A stretch of DNA of 59,112 nt from Alphaproteobacteria bacterium (GCA_019749915.1 JAIEPE010000021.1:1-59112), one strand, 5' to 3'. Positions 40,625-49,756 are shown, numbered from the stretch's first letter. Translations and numbers: made by a program. The notes: generated by a model not told the origin, from the sequence alone.

Positions 40625-40720
40625 ATTTCAAGTTGCCGGGCAGGCGCCCAAGGGTGAGCCCGATGAGCGTATTCTGATACGTGACATAGGGCAACGCACC
40701 CGGAGCTTGAAAGTCGAAGA
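40625..40720. repeat. Structured GC-rich element between amidohydrolase and rnpB
   Basis: The outer arms TTTCAAGTTGCCGGG and CCCGGAGCTTGAAA nearly pair; inside is a smaller hairpin CGTAT TCTG ATACG and a GGGCAGGCGCCC stem. It is much richer in GC than its surroundings. It lies just after the 3' end of RNase P RNA (minus strand) and after the amidohydrolase stop (plus strand). It may be a dispersed structured repeat or a bidirectional transcription end. Confidence 0.5.
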
Positions 40721-40725
40721 GGATA

Positions 40726-41075
<350 letters not shown>

Positions 41076-41079
41076 CCTT

Positions 41080-41850
41080 TCATATAGGCATTTTTAGGCT
41101 ATCTAACAAGCCTTGAATTAAAAGATGGGTCTCCTCATCGGCTCGGTCATCCCCTTGATGGGGTTGAAAATGTTGCTTAAAGGCTCTGATTGTATGGGGA
41201 AGGGAGATGGTTTCATAACCGATGGTGGCGAGGGAGTTTTCTATAAAACCTGACGTCCCGCGGCTTGACCGCGGGATCCATTGTGAGGCTTTCCTGGATT
41301 GTGAGGCTTTCCTGGACCCCGCGATCAAGTCGCGGGGCGTCACTTCAGAGTAGACAGCTGGTAAAGTTGGCCACAACCCCAATCCTTCTCTGGCAAGTTT
41401 TTCCCAAGGAAAGAGGTGACCGGGATCTTGCTTGCGGCGAGGAGCAATATCGGAATGGCCCAGAACTCGTGTTTTGGGAATATTCCAATGGGCCCGTAAT
41501 TGTTCACACAACTGAAGAAGAGCATCAATTTGAGCATTTGGAAAGGGTTGATACCCATGACTATGCCCAGGATTGGACAATTCAATCCCCAAGGAGCAGC
41601 TATTTATGTCTGTACAGCCTTGCCAAAAGCTTTCTCCCGCATGCCAAGCACGCTTTTTATCCTCAACTAGCTGATAAGTCTTTCCAGTCTCATCAATAAG
41701 ATAATGAGCGCTAACTTGTGAGGTAGGATGGCATAACCAAGCAAGAGCTTCATCGGCAGTCGGCATATCTGTATAGTGGAGAATGATGGTATCAATAGGA
41801 AGGGTACGCTCATTAAAATGAGGGGAGGGGGCTTTGTGAAAGTTTAGCAT
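41080..41850 (-). CDS. N-acetylmuramyl-L-alanine amidase, AmpD type, with repeat-encoded insert
   Basis: 256 residues, no clear signal peptide. Amidase_2 domain at residues 15-160: IILHYTDM with zinc ligand H25, GHSDIAPRRKQDPG with H132 and D142 (and K140 as the AmpD-type catalytic Lys). The C-terminal part (LATIGYETIS, AFKQHFQPHQGDDRADEETH) is a peptidoglycan-binding-like domain. It cuts the bond between muramyl sugar and L-Ala in cell-wall recycling. Residues about 170-200 (TPRDLIAGSRKASQSRKASQ and on) are encoded by a palindromic repeat that lies between the two domains and keeps the frame open. ABC-F gene uup ends 3 bases upstream. Confidence 0.88.
   Translation of the reverse strand: MLNFHKAPSPHFNERTLPIDTIILHYTDMPTADEALAWLCHPTSQVSAHYLIDETGKTYQLVEDKKRAWHAGESFWQGCTDINSCSLGIELSNPGHSHGYQPFPNAQIDALLQLCEQLRAHWNIPKTRVLGHSDIAPRRKQDPGHLFPWEKLAREGLGLWPTLPAVYSEVTPRDLIAGSRKASQSRKASQWIPRSSRGTSGFIENSLATIGYETISLPHTIRAFKQHFQPHQGDDRADEETHLLIQGLLDSLKMPI
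41251..41342. repeat. Palindromic repeat element inside the amidase gene
   Basis: 92 bases bounded by TGACGTCCCGCGG and CGCGGGGCGTCA. Each end is itself a hairpin (CCCGCGGCTTGACCGCGGG; CCCCGCGATCAAGTCGCGGGG). The middle has a tandem copy of an 18-base unit (ATTGTGAGGCTTTCCTGG). Related palindromes are at 28482-28562. Confidence 0.8.
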
Positions 41851-41853
41851 GTC

Positions 41854-43650
41854 TTAGCCTTTTTGGAGCTCTTCTTCCTTGATTAAAAGGGCGATCAAGT
41901 ATTCCTCTTTTTCCGTGATGCGGTGTCTTAGATCTTGAAGTTCAGCAATGACTTTATCAAATCCTTCTGGATCTTTTTGGTAAAAGGTGGGGTCTTCAAT
42001 TCGCTTTTCTAAGGATTGAATTTGCTGGGTAAGAGTATCAATTTCTTGCGGTAAAAGGGACAAATCCCGCACGTCCTTATAGGTGAGCTTTTCTTTTGCT
42101 TTGGGAGGAGGGGGCGGCGCCTCCCTTTTTTTCTTCTCCTCCCTTACTACTTTTTGAGAGGGGCGCTGTACCACATAATCCGTATAGCCGCCTCTGTACA
42201 TCTGCACGCGGCCTTCTCCTTCAAGAGCAAGGATGCTGGTGGTTGTACGATTGAGGAAGTCGCGATCATGGCTGACAAGGAGCAGGGTGCCAGGATAATC
42301 GGCCAAATACTCCTGGAGAAGATCCAAGGTATCCATATCTAAATCATTGGTAGGTTCGTCAAGAATCAAAAGATTGCTGGGCTTTGCAAGGATTTTTGCC
42401 AGCAAAAGGCGATTACGCTCGCCTCCCGAAAGACTTTTTAAAGGAGTCAGGGCCTGTTTACGATCAAAAAGGAAATCCTGCAGATATCCCATTACATGAC
42501 GCGGCGTGCCTTGCACCATAACTTGGTCACCGCCTCCCTCACAGAGGGTTTGCCATGGTGTTGACTCCAAGTCTAAAGAGCCTTGGGTTTGATCAAAGAG
42601 AGCGATTTCCAAGTTTTTTGCCCGTCGAATATTGCCTTGATCGGGGGGAATCACTCCCGTCAAAAGTTTCAGAAGGGTGGATTTTCCAGCCCCATTGGGG
42701 CCAATGATGCCGATGCGCTCCCCCTTTAGGATGCGGCAAGAGAAGTCCTTGATGAGAGGGCGTTCTGCGAAACTTTTAAACACATGTTTGACTTCAAACA
42801 CCAGCTTACTCCCCGAAACTTCCTCTTGATTTGAAATCACAATGGAACTTTGGGGGCCCTGGTGCTGCTTTTTTTCCTGACGCAGAGCAAGAAGATTGCG
42901 CAGGCGCCCCTGGTTTCGGCGCCGACGGGCGGTGACCCCCTTGTGGAGCCATTCTGTTTCTTGGGCAATTTTCTGAGAAAGCTTTTCTTGGGTGCGTATT
43001 TCATGTTCAAGAATAGTCTCTGCCCAGTCATCAAATTCAGGGTAGCCCTTTTCTAGAATACGTAGCTGTCCTCGATCCAGCCAGAAGGTGCGCTGTGATA
43101 GTTTTGTGAGGAAGGCGCGATCGTGACTGATCATCAAGATGGCCCCTGGGTAGGATTTAAATGTATCTTCAAGCCATTCAATGGTAGGGAGATCCAGATG
43201 ATTGGTGGGCTCATCCAGTAAAAGAACATCAGGCTCTCCCACAAGGGCCTTGGCCAACATGACCCGCCGTGATTCCCCTCCCGAGAGGTCATTTAGCATT
43301 TTCTCAGGCACAAGCTCAAGGTGACTTAGGGTTTCTTCAAGATGATGGTTTTCAACCTTGCCCTCTAGCTGGGTCTCTAAATAGGCTTGAATAGAAATTG
43401 GTTTCGAAGGGGCCAGGGATTGATCGAGAATGCCAATTTTAAGGTGGGGTTTTGAAAACCGCTCTCCCCGATCTAGATCAAGCCGTCCGGTAATGACTTT
43501 AAGAAGGGTTGACTTGCCGCTTCCATTCTGGCCCACAAGACAAGCCCGATCCCGCGGAAAAAGGGAGAGAGAGACGTCGTCAAAGATAACCCGCTCCCCA
43601 AACCGGAGGTGCGCATTATTCAGGGTTAAAAGGGGCGGCGTTGCATTCAT
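41854..43650 (-). CDS. uup: ABC-F ATPase, Uup type
   Basis: 598 residues. Two ABC domains: Walker A GQNGSGKST with signature LSGGESRR and Walker B VLLLDEPTNHLDL; second Walker A GPNGAGKST with LSGGERNR and LLILDEPTNDLDM. They are joined by a charged linker (WLHKGVTARRRRNQGRLRNL) and followed by a coiled-coil C-terminal domain (residues about 510-598), as in Uup. ABC-F proteins act on the ribosome; Uup also affects DNA stability. Soluble, no membrane domain. It is probably the first gene of uup-ampD. Confidence 0.92.
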   Translation of the reverse strand: MNATPPLLTLNNAHLRFGERVIFDDVSLSLFPRDRACLVGQNGSGKSTLLKVITGRLDLDRGERFSKPHLKIGILDQSLAPSKPISIQAYLETQLEGKVENHHLEETLSHLELVPEKMLNDLSGGESRRVMLAKALVGEPDVLLLDEPTNHLDLPTIEWLEDTFKSYPGAILMISHDRAFLTKLSQRTFWLDRGQLRILEKGYPEFDDWAETILEHEIRTQEKLSQKIAQETEWLHKGVTARRRRNQGRLRNLLALRQEKKQHQGPQSSIVISNQEEVSGSKLVFEVKHVFKSFAERPLIKDFSCRILKGERIGIIGPNGAGKSTLLKLLTGVIPPDQGNIRRAKNLEIALFDQTQGSLDLESTPWQTLCEGGGDQVMVQGTPRHVMGYLQDFLFDRKQALTPLKSLSGGERNRLLLAKILAKPSNLLILDEPTNDLDMDTLDLLQEYLADYPGTLLLVSHDRDFLNRTTTSILALEGEGRVQMYRGGYTDYVVQRPSQKVVREEKKKREAPPPPPKAKEKLTYKDVRDLSLLPQEIDTLTQQIQSLEKRIEDPTFYQKDPEGFDKVIAELQDLRHRITEKEEYLIALLIKEEELQKG

Positions 43651-43785
43651 AAACCCATTCTTAAAAGGAAGACACTAAGAAGGCAAGGAACATTGCAATG
43701 AGATGAAGCTTATAGCTATTTGAAAAAATAGATTTATCACTGATTTTATGGTAAAAATAATAAAATGCTGAAAAACGGAGGCTTC

Positions 43786-44028
43786 ATGGCAAAATATTCT
43801 ATTCTCGCGGGCTGTATTTTTTTGTTTACAGGCACAGCCGTCAATTCACTGGGGGATATCGACCATTACATCTTAAATCATTGTGGCGATGAGTGTAATG
43901 GGGAAAGTCCCAATTGCCGAGACTGTTATAACACGGCGGTTGATCTTTTTGATCAAGAAAACCCTGACTCGCCAGAGGTAGATTTTGATCTTCATTATGA
44001 TAATGGAAAGTTGGACTTAACTTTTTAA
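43786..44028 (+). CDS. Small exported Cys-rich protein
   Basis: About 80 residues from the ATG at 43786 (CGGAGG upstream). Signal peptide ILAGCIFLFTGTAVNS. The mature part has four clustered Cys: NHCGDECNGESPNCRDCYN (C-x3-C-x6-C-x2-C), then an acidic tail. The Cys could form disulfides or hold a metal. No family recognised. It stands alone. Confidence 0.6.
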   Translation: MAKYSILAGCIFLFTGTAVNSLGDIDHYILNHCGDECNGESPNCRDCYNTAVDLFDQENPDSPEVDFDLHYDNGKLDLTF

Positions 44029-44115
44029 CCTGAGCTGGATAAGAACATTTTTTAGATCGTCATTACGAACCTTGCGAAGCAAGGTCAAAATGAGTGCAAT
44101 AAAAGTAGGAATTGA

Positions 44116-44601
44116 TCAATCCGCTTCCTCTAATTCAGGTCGTAGAGCAGGGGCCGCTGAAGGTACACTAGAGGATCCAGCTACATGTTGCGAAAAAGCG
44201 CCAGGTTGCTGAGTTGATCCTTCTATTTTCTCTAATGCACCCCCTAGTTGCATAAACCCTGGAAAGAGACCACTCTTTTGTGTCGATTCAAAAGCACTGT
44301 AGTCTGTTGATACAGAAAAATATGTAGTGCCAGGTTGTAGTGTTTTACGTGTTATTGTTGCTCCCAGCTCTTTATCTTTTTGAGTCATTGCTTTTAGGGC
44401 ATCCCTTGCAGTTGCTTTTGGTGACAATATTGTACCCGATGGCAATTCAACATCGCCAGATGGCAATACAGTAACAGGTAGACGATAAGATTTAGGGATT
44501 GACGTTCTAGATTCTCCTCCTTCCCCATGCACAGCATAAGCTCCCATAGGGGAGAGTATAATTCCAGAGGTCAATAATAAAAATATTAATTTATTTAACA
44601 T
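44116..44601 (-). CDS. Exported protein of unknown function
   Basis: 161 residues. Signal peptide LIFLLLTSGIILSPMGAYA. Mature part rich in Ser/Thr/Pro with short strands (LPVTVLPSGDVELPSGTILS, TITRKTLQPGTTYFSVSTDY). Probably little folded at the C-terminus (SSVPSAAPALRPELEEAD). No family recognised. Confidence 0.6.
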   Translation of the reverse strand: MLNKLIFLLLTSGIILSPMGAYAVHGEGGESRTSIPKSYRLPVTVLPSGDVELPSGTILSPKATARDALKAMTQKDKELGATITRKTLQPGTTYFSVSTDYSAFESTQKSGLFPGFMQLGGALEKIEGSTQQPGAFSQHVAGSSSVPSAAPALRPELEEAD

Positions 44602-44762
44602 AATTTCACCAAAAAATATATTTTCTAACTAATTACAGTATAGTCTATTTAAAAAAAATGTCAAGCTATCTTCATGCCAGCTCAGTACAAAAGACCTTGA
44701 CAAAGAACCCTCCTTTAGACTAGGACTAGGCACAGATTTATTTGATTGAAACGGATCGACTG

Positions 44763-44888
44763 ATGAAAATAGTAAATTCTTTAAAGACCATTAAGTTACG
44801 TGACAAAAACTGCCGTGTGATTCGTCGCAAGGGGCGTATCTATGTTATTAACAAAATGAACCCTCGTTATAAGGCTCGCCAAGGTTAG
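44763..44888 (+). CDS. rpmJ: 50S ribosomal protein bL36 (41-residue form)
   Basis: Reads [20 protein letters not shown] and goes on [21 protein letters not shown]. This is bL36 of the longer alphaproteobacterial type that lacks the zinc Cys set (only one Cys remains). Start ATG at 44763, stop TAG at 44886-44888. rpoZ follows after 30 bases. Confidence 0.93.
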   Translation: MKIVNSLKTIKLRDKNCRVIRRKGRIYVINKMNPRYKARQG

Positions 44889-44918
44889 CTTAAACTAATT
44901 GATAATTGGAGATTTAAA

Positions 44919-45314
44919 ATGGCTCGCGTAACCGTTGAAGATTGCATCCGTGAAGTTCCTAATCGTTTTGATTTGGTTTTGCTCGCCGCTCAGCGAGGGC
45001 GTCAAATTTCTGCAGGATCTCCCTTAACCGTATCGCGGGACAATGATAAGAATCCCGTAGTTGCTTTGCGTGAAATTGCTGAGAAAACAGTTTCTTTGGG
45101 GGAATTGCAAGAGAGCTTAATTCTTGGGCTTCAAAAATATGTTCCTGGCGAAGAACCCGACGAAGAATATGTTGATCTTTTGTCAGAAGAACATGCTTAT
45201 GCGGGAGAAGCGCACCATCAGGTTGAAATTGAAAGTCTTGCTCTTGACGCTGAGATAAGCGATGATGAGGAAGATGTTGAAATTGACTTAGAGAGCTCTG
45301 AGGAAGAAGAATAA
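44919..45314 (+). CDS. rpoZ: RNA polymerase omega subunit
   Basis: 131 residues. [20 protein letters not shown] and [15 protein letters not shown] are the omega signature; [16 protein letters not shown] follows. Omega helps assemble the beta' subunit. The C-terminus is a long acidic tail ([17 protein letters not shown]). It lies just upstream of rsh, as in many alphaproteobacteria. Confidence 0.95.
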   Translation: MARVTVEDCIREVPNRFDLVLLAAQRGRQISAGSPLTVSRDNDKNPVVALREIAEKTVSLGELQESLILGLQKYVPGEEPDEEYVDLLSEEHAYAGEAHHQVEIESLALDAEISDDEEDVEIDLESSEEEE

Positions 45315-45355
45315 AGTTTCAGGCTTTCATGTCCTTTCTTATGAATTGAGCCTGC

Positions 45356-47485
45356 ATGATTCGTCAATATGAGCTTGTAGAAGCTGTAAAATCCTATGAT
45401 CCAACTGCGGATGAAGACCTTTTAAACCGCGCCTATATTTTCGCAATGAAAGCCCATGGAACTCAAACACGGGCTTCGGGTGATCCTTATTTTACCCATC
45501 CTTTAGAAGTAGCTGGTATTCTTGTTGAAATGCGCTTAGATGTAGCCACCATAGTGACGGCTCTTCTTCATGATACGATTGAAGATACCATTGCAACGCT
45601 GGAAGAAATTGAAAGGCTTTTTGGGAAAGAAGTTGCTTTTCTTGTCGATGGGGTCACAAAGCTTTCACAAATTGAGTTTCAATCGGATAAAGCCAAGCAA
45701 GCAGAGAATTTTCGAAAGCTTCTTTTGGCCATGTCTTCAGATATTCGTGTTCTTCTCATAAAGCTTGCGGATCGTTTGCATAATATGCGAACCCTTCATT
45801 TTGTGGCCTCTGAAGAAAAGAGACGCCGTATTGCTCAAGAAACAATGGAAATCTATGTGCCTCTTGCGGAACGTATTGGCCTTCATCAAGTTAAAAACGA
45901 GTTGGAAAATCTTGCCTTTTCTCATCTCCATCCAGATGCTTATGAATCTATTGTCTCTCGTCTTCATTTTTTACGAGAACAAGGTGATGATCTTTTATCT
46001 CCTATTATTAATGAGTTAAAAGAGGTTTTAAAAGAAAATGGGATTAAAGCCATTGTGGTGGGCCGAGAAAAAACGCCTTATTCTATTTGGCGAAAGATGC
46101 AGCAAAAAAATATAACCTTTGAACAACTCTCTGACATTATGGCCTTTCGGATTTTAGTAGATTCCCCTGCTGATTGTTATCGTGCTTTAGGGGTGATTCA
46201 TAGCACCTACTCTGTTGTTCCTGGCCGTTTTAAAGATTACATCAGTACACCTAAGCAAAATAACTATCAATCCATCCACACCTCTGTTATTGGCCCTGAT
46301 CAGCATCGTAGTGAAATTCAAATACGTACAAAAGAGATGGATGAGGTGGCTGACTTGGGAGTGGCGGCTCATTGGCAGTATAAGCAGGGTGTCTCTCATG
46401 ACGGTCATCAATATCGTTGGTTGCGTGGTCTTTTAGATATTTTGGAAACGGCGGAAGGCCCGGAAGAGTTTCTAGAGCACACCAAACTTGAGATGTTTCA
46501 TGATCAAGTCTTTTGTTTTAGCCCTAAGGGCGACCTTATTACTCTTCCGCGAGGGGCTACAGCTATAGATTTTGCTTATGCGGTTCATTCAAGTGTGGGC
46601 GATCATTGTAGTGGCGTGCGGATAAATGGTCGGATGATGCCCCTTAGAACGGAGCTTGAAAACGGGGATCAGGTTGAAATTATCACCTCTAAAACCCAGC
46701 ACCCCTCTCCAACGTGGGAGAAAATTGTTGTCACAGGTAAGGCGCGTTCCAGCATAAGGCGCTTTATGCGCCAGCAAAGACATCAGGAATTTGTCATTTT
46801 AGGTAAAACATTGATTCAAAGGGTCTTAAAGCAAGAGCACTTAGAGTTTAATGAAAAGGCTTTAGAAGCGGCCTTTGAACCTTTTGCTGTGAAGACTATA
46901 GAAGATGTTTATGCCTACTTAGGAGAAGGCTTAAAATCAGCGAATGATTTGCTACGTATTCTTTATCCGCACCATAAGACTCAAATGCCCCATAAAAAGA
47001 CTTCTGCTAAAGAAGCTGCTCATAAAAAAGCTAAGAAAGAATCTTTAACTATTGAGGGCCTCATTCCAGGCATGGCTGTTCATTATGCTGGATGTTGTCA
47101 CCCTGTTCCGGGGGACAATATCTTGGGCGTTGTGACAACGGGAAAGGGTGTTACTATTCATACCTCCGATTGTGAGACCCTCCATCAATTTGTGGAGATG
47201 CCGGAACGTTTGTTGGATGTCAATTGGACAACAGCATTACCAGAGCAGGCTCAGCATGTAGCTAGGATTTCTCTCGTCGTTATTCACCAACCGGGAACCA
47301 TTGCTGCCATTACCGCCATAATGGCTCGTGAAAATGCTAATATTATTCACTTAAAAATTAATAATAGAACGCCTGAATTTTATGAGATGAGCGTTGATCT
47401 TGACGTCCGTGATTTAGAGCATTTGATGTCGATTATTGCTGCCTTGCGTATGTCACAGCGTGTTCTTTCTGTTGAGAGAGGTTAA
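45356..47485 (+). CDS. rsh: Bifunctional (p)ppGpp synthetase/hydrolase
   Basis: 709 residues. HD hydrolase domain (THPLEVAGIL, ALLHDTIEDT, KLADRLHNMRTL), synthetase domain (RALGVIHSTYSVVPGRFKDY with the RxKD form of bifunctional enzymes; NNYQSIHTSV), TGS domain (CFSPKGDLITLPRGATAIDF), a Cys-containing conserved region (HYAGCCHPVPGD) and a C-terminal ACT domain (GTIAAITAIMARENANIIHL). It makes and degrades (p)ppGpp in starvation. Its stop overlaps nothing but acpS starts at the next base. Confidence 0.95.
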   Translation: MIRQYELVEAVKSYDPTADEDLLNRAYIFAMKAHGTQTRASGDPYFTHPLEVAGILVEMRLDVATIVTALLHDTIEDTIATLEEIERLFGKEVAFLVDGVTKLSQIEFQSDKAKQAENFRKLLLAMSSDIRVLLIKLADRLHNMRTLHFVASEEKRRRIAQETMEIYVPLAERIGLHQVKNELENLAFSHLHPDAYESIVSRLHFLREQGDDLLSPIINELKEVLKENGIKAIVVGREKTPYSIWRKMQQKNITFEQLSDIMAFRILVDSPADCYRALGVIHSTYSVVPGRFKDYISTPKQNNYQSIHTSVIGPDQHRSEIQIRTKEMDEVADLGVAAHWQYKQGVSHDGHQYRWLRGLLDILETAEGPEEFLEHTKLEMFHDQVFCFSPKGDLITLPRGATAIDFAYAVHSSVGDHCSGVRINGRMMPLRTELENGDQVEIITSKTQHPSPTWEKIVVTGKARSSIRRFMRQQRHQEFVILGKTLIQRVLKQEHLEFNEKALEAAFEPFAVKTIEDVYAYLGEGLKSANDLLRILYPHHKTQMPHKKTSAKEAAHKKAKKESLTIEGLIPGMAVHYAGCCHPVPGDNILGVVTTGKGVTIHTSDCETLHQFVEMPERLLDVNWTTALPEQAQHVARISLVVIHQPGTIAAITAIMARENANIIHLKINNRTPEFYEMSVDLDVRDLEHLMSIIAALRMSQRVLSVERG

Positions 47486-47878
47486 ATGATTGTTGGGGTA
47501 GGTGTTGACCTTGTGGATGCGCGGCGGATTGAAAAGCTTATCAAAAACTTTGGAGAGCACTTCCTTCATAGGATTTTTACTGAAAGAGAGCGAGCTTATG
47601 CGCAGAAAAGTTCTCATCCCCTACGAGTTTATGCCAATCGCTTTGCAGCTAAAGAAGCAGCCGTAAAAGCACTGGGAACGGGTATGAAAGAGGGAATTGG
47701 CTGGCAAGATGTTGAGACTCTGCGTACTTCTTCTGGGGCTCCACAGCTTTATTTTCATGGAAAAGCGCGGGAGAAGCTTCTCTCTCTGCTTCCTCTGCAT
47801 GCCAAAGAAGAGCTTCATATTTCCTTATCGGACGAGCCGCCTTATTCTACGGCTTTTGTGGTAATAGAGAGCTGTTAA
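47486..47878 (+). CDS. acpS: Holo-[acyl-carrier-protein] synthase
   Basis: 130 residues. IVGVGVDLVDARRIEKLI, FTERERAYAQKS, YANRFAAKEAAVKALGTGM are the AcpS motifs; D8 region and E in KEA bind Mg. It moves the phosphopantetheine arm from CoA to ACP. The ATG directly follows the rsh stop, so translation is coupled. Confidence 0.95.
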   Translation: MIVGVGVDLVDARRIEKLIKNFGEHFLHRIFTERERAYAQKSSHPLRVYANRFAAKEAAVKALGTGMKEGIGWQDVETLRTSSGAPQLYFHGKAREKLLSLLPLHAKEELHISLSDEPPYSTAFVVIESC

Positions 47879-47976
47879 CTTTCTTCTTGATTGGCTCGAA
47901 AACTCCCCTTATCATTTTATAAAAACTTAATCAATAATAATAAAAAATGAAAAAAAATAACTTATCATATATACTC

Positions 47977-48017
47977 GTCATTGCGAGCCTTGCGAAAGCA
48001 AGGCGCGGCAATCCATG
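47977..48017. repeat. Palindromic repeat (GTCATTGCGAG family)
   Basis: GTCATTGCGAGCCTTGCG ... GGCAATCCATGAG. The ends pair as ATTGC/GCAAT and the middle as CCTTGC/GCAAGG. Lies 20 bases before the GIY-YIG gene. Other copies are at 48324, 48373, 48441, 57095, 57509 and 57599. Confidence 0.85.
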
Positions 48018-48036
48018 AGGTGATAAATATAACCCC

Positions 48037-48324
48037 ATGAAAATACCAATGGTTTACATTATGGCAAACACAAAGAATGGGACACTTTATACAGGAGTAA
48101 CTTCGGATCTCATCAAGACAGTTTATGAACACAAAGTAGGGATCATGAAAGGATTTACTCATAAATATAGTTGTAAAAATCTTGTCTTTTATGAACTACA
48201 CGACACAATGGAAGCAGCGATTACGCGCGAAAAACAAATTAAAGCAGGATCACGAAAAAAGAAAATTGAGCTTATTAAGACCATGAATCCTGATTGGAAG
48301 GATTTATATATAAGTCTTATTTAG
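48037..48324 (+). CDS. Small GIY-YIG nuclease-domain protein
   Basis: 95 residues; a start at 48049 (MVYIMANTKNGTLYTG) fits the family better. VYIMANTKNGTLYTGVTSDL is the GIY-YIG core (here VYI-x9-LYTG), the Arg of the motif is replaced or shifted (IKTVYEHKVG), and the metal-binding Glu lies in MEAAITREKQIK. GFTHKYSCKNLVFYE is typical of the YhbQ-like single-domain group. Function of that group is mostly unknown; a DNA nuclease role is inferred. It is bracketed by palindromic repeats at both ends. Confidence 0.85.
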   Translation: MKIPMVYIMANTKNGTLYTGVTSDLIKTVYEHKVGIMKGFTHKYSCKNLVFYELHDTMEAAITREKQIKAGSRKKKIELIKTMNPDWKDLYISLI

Positions 48325-48489
48325 GTGGATTGCCGCGGCCTAAAAGGGCCTCGCAATGACATCCTCCCCAGTCGTCATGGCGAGGAGCTTCGCTCCGTGG
48401 CCATCCACCTTCACTGTTTCCATAGACTTGAATGGTAAAATGGATTGCCGCGCCCACCTTCGCCAAGGCTTCGGTGGACTCGCAATGAC
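48324..48489. repeat. Three palindromic repeats in a row
   Basis: 48324-48360 (GTGGATTGCCGCGG ... CTCGCAATGAC), 48373-48409 (GTCATGGCGAGGAGCTTC ... GGCCATCCACC) and 48441-48489 (TGGATTGCCGCGC ... CTCGCAATGACG). They alternate in orientation. Each has complementary ends and a variable middle stem. Confidence 0.85.
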
Positions 48490-48513
48490 GAAATTTTAGA
48501 GGAGAACAAATTT

Positions 48514-48747
48514 ATGACTCTTGTAGAGTACATTAGAGAAAAATTTAGTGAAGACATCCTTCACCAAGGAGTTCGACAAGGTCTGGAGCAAGGTCTGGAG
48601 CAAGGTCTGGAGAAGGGACTTGCTGAGGGGGTAGAAAAAAGTAAAACAGAAATTGCTAGGAATATGCTTTCTATGGGAATGGACCTTAAAGTCATTTCAT
48701 CCGTAACTGGGCTATTAAGCCAGGAAATTAAAAAACTAACTCAGTAA
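48514..48747 (+). CDS. C-terminal fragment of an Rpn/PD-(D/E)XK transposase-like protein
   Basis: 77 residues from the ATG at 48514, which has GGAG upstream. It holds VEYIREKFSEDILHQGVRQG, a tandem QGLEQGLEQGLEKG and IARNMLSMGMDLKVISSVTG, the typical C-terminal tail of Rpn-family proteins. The nuclease domain is absent. The tail alone has been seen as a product of internal starts in this family, so it may be a free-standing small protein or a relic. Confidence 0.6.
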   Translation: MTLVEYIREKFSEDILHQGVRQGLEQGLEQGLEKGLAEGVEKSKTEIARNMLSMGMDLKVISSVTGLLSQEIKKLTQ

Positions 48748-48881
48748 TATTACTCAAAGATTTTTAAATTTTTGGGATATTGAAAGTCTTTGAGCCTTTT
48801 ATTTCAATGTTTATCAAACAGCCTAAGAGTCAATAGACCCATCAAGGTATCTAAGTACTTCATGGAATACTTTTGAATTAA

Positions 48882-49613
48882 TTAAAGAACAATTGACTCC
48901 GCATGACGCAAGACGGCTTCAGCTTCCGGCGTATATTTTTCCATTTCTCCATGAAGAATAAGTCCTCGTGCGAGGCGAGGTTCTCCACCAGTATTTTTGC
49001 GTCCTTGGATAATGACCCGTCTAGCAGGCTTGTTTGCTGTAGGCCACAAGGGATAAATGACGAGATCTCCTACCTTTGTGCCAAGGTGGGCGCAAATTTC
49101 TGAGAGGCGCTCTGTCCTGTGAATCATAGTGAAAATACCTTTTGGCTTAAGAAACTTAAGGCAACACTTGATCCATGTTCCTAAATCTACAGTTTCAGTG
49201 TTAGCTTGAGCACGCCCGAGGACGGGTGAGATTTTAACCCGCTTTTCTTCGAAGTAAGGAGGGTTCGTCATGACATGGTCAAAGGAATTCTTCGCAATAA
49301 GGGGAGGGGGAGATTTAAGATCTCCTTTAAGTATTTTTACACGATCTTCAAGATTGTTTTCGCGAATGTTGGTTTGCGCCATCTCGACGAGATTAGGTTG
49401 AACTTCGAGGCCTATGATTTGAGCAGTAGGGCAACGAACAGCCAATGAAATACAAGAAATTCCACCCCCAGAGCCTACATCAAGGATGCAATCTTGGGAT
49501 TTAGGATGAATAGAAGCTGCTAAAAAAATGGGATCAATACCGGCTCTATAGCCTTCAGACGGTTGAACAAGTTTAATACGGCCGCCTAAAAAATTATCTA
49601 AAGTTTCATTCAA
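48882..49613 (-). CDS. trmN6: tRNA1(Val) A37 N6-methyltransferase-like protein
   Basis: 243 residues. QPSEGYRAGIDPIFLAASI, DVGSGGGISCISLAVRCP (AdoMet motif I), FDHVMTNPPYFE (NPPY, N6-adenine motif) and a C-terminal PARRVIIQGRK. This matches YfiC/TrmN6, which methylates A37 of tRNA-Val. A related use on another RNA or protein is possible. Monocistronic. Confidence 0.85.
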   Translation of the reverse strand: MNETLDNFLGGRIKLVQPSEGYRAGIDPIFLAASIHPKSQDCILDVGSGGGISCISLAVRCPTAQIIGLEVQPNLVEMAQTNIRENNLEDRVKILKGDLKSPPPLIAKNSFDHVMTNPPYFEEKRVKISPVLGRAQANTETVDLGTWIKCCLKFLKPKGIFTMIHRTERLSEICAHLGTKVGDLVIYPLWPTANKPARRVIIQGRKNTGGEPRLARGLILHGEMEKYTPEAEAVLRHAESIVL

Positions 49614-49756
49614 GACAAATTACCAAATTAAGTGTTAACAAGGACTTAATTCTACATATAAAAGGGGGAAGATTTCCAGAGCTTTCTTTCTTAAATGATG
49701 AAAAAATATCGTAAATTTAGGCTGAAGTTGATTTATCCTAAGATTATAAGAATAAA

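Noticed and set aside
48445-48513. Upstream 23-codon extension of the Rpn-tail gene
   Set aside because: It translates a palindromic repeat and has no ribosome site; the ATG at 48514 has one.
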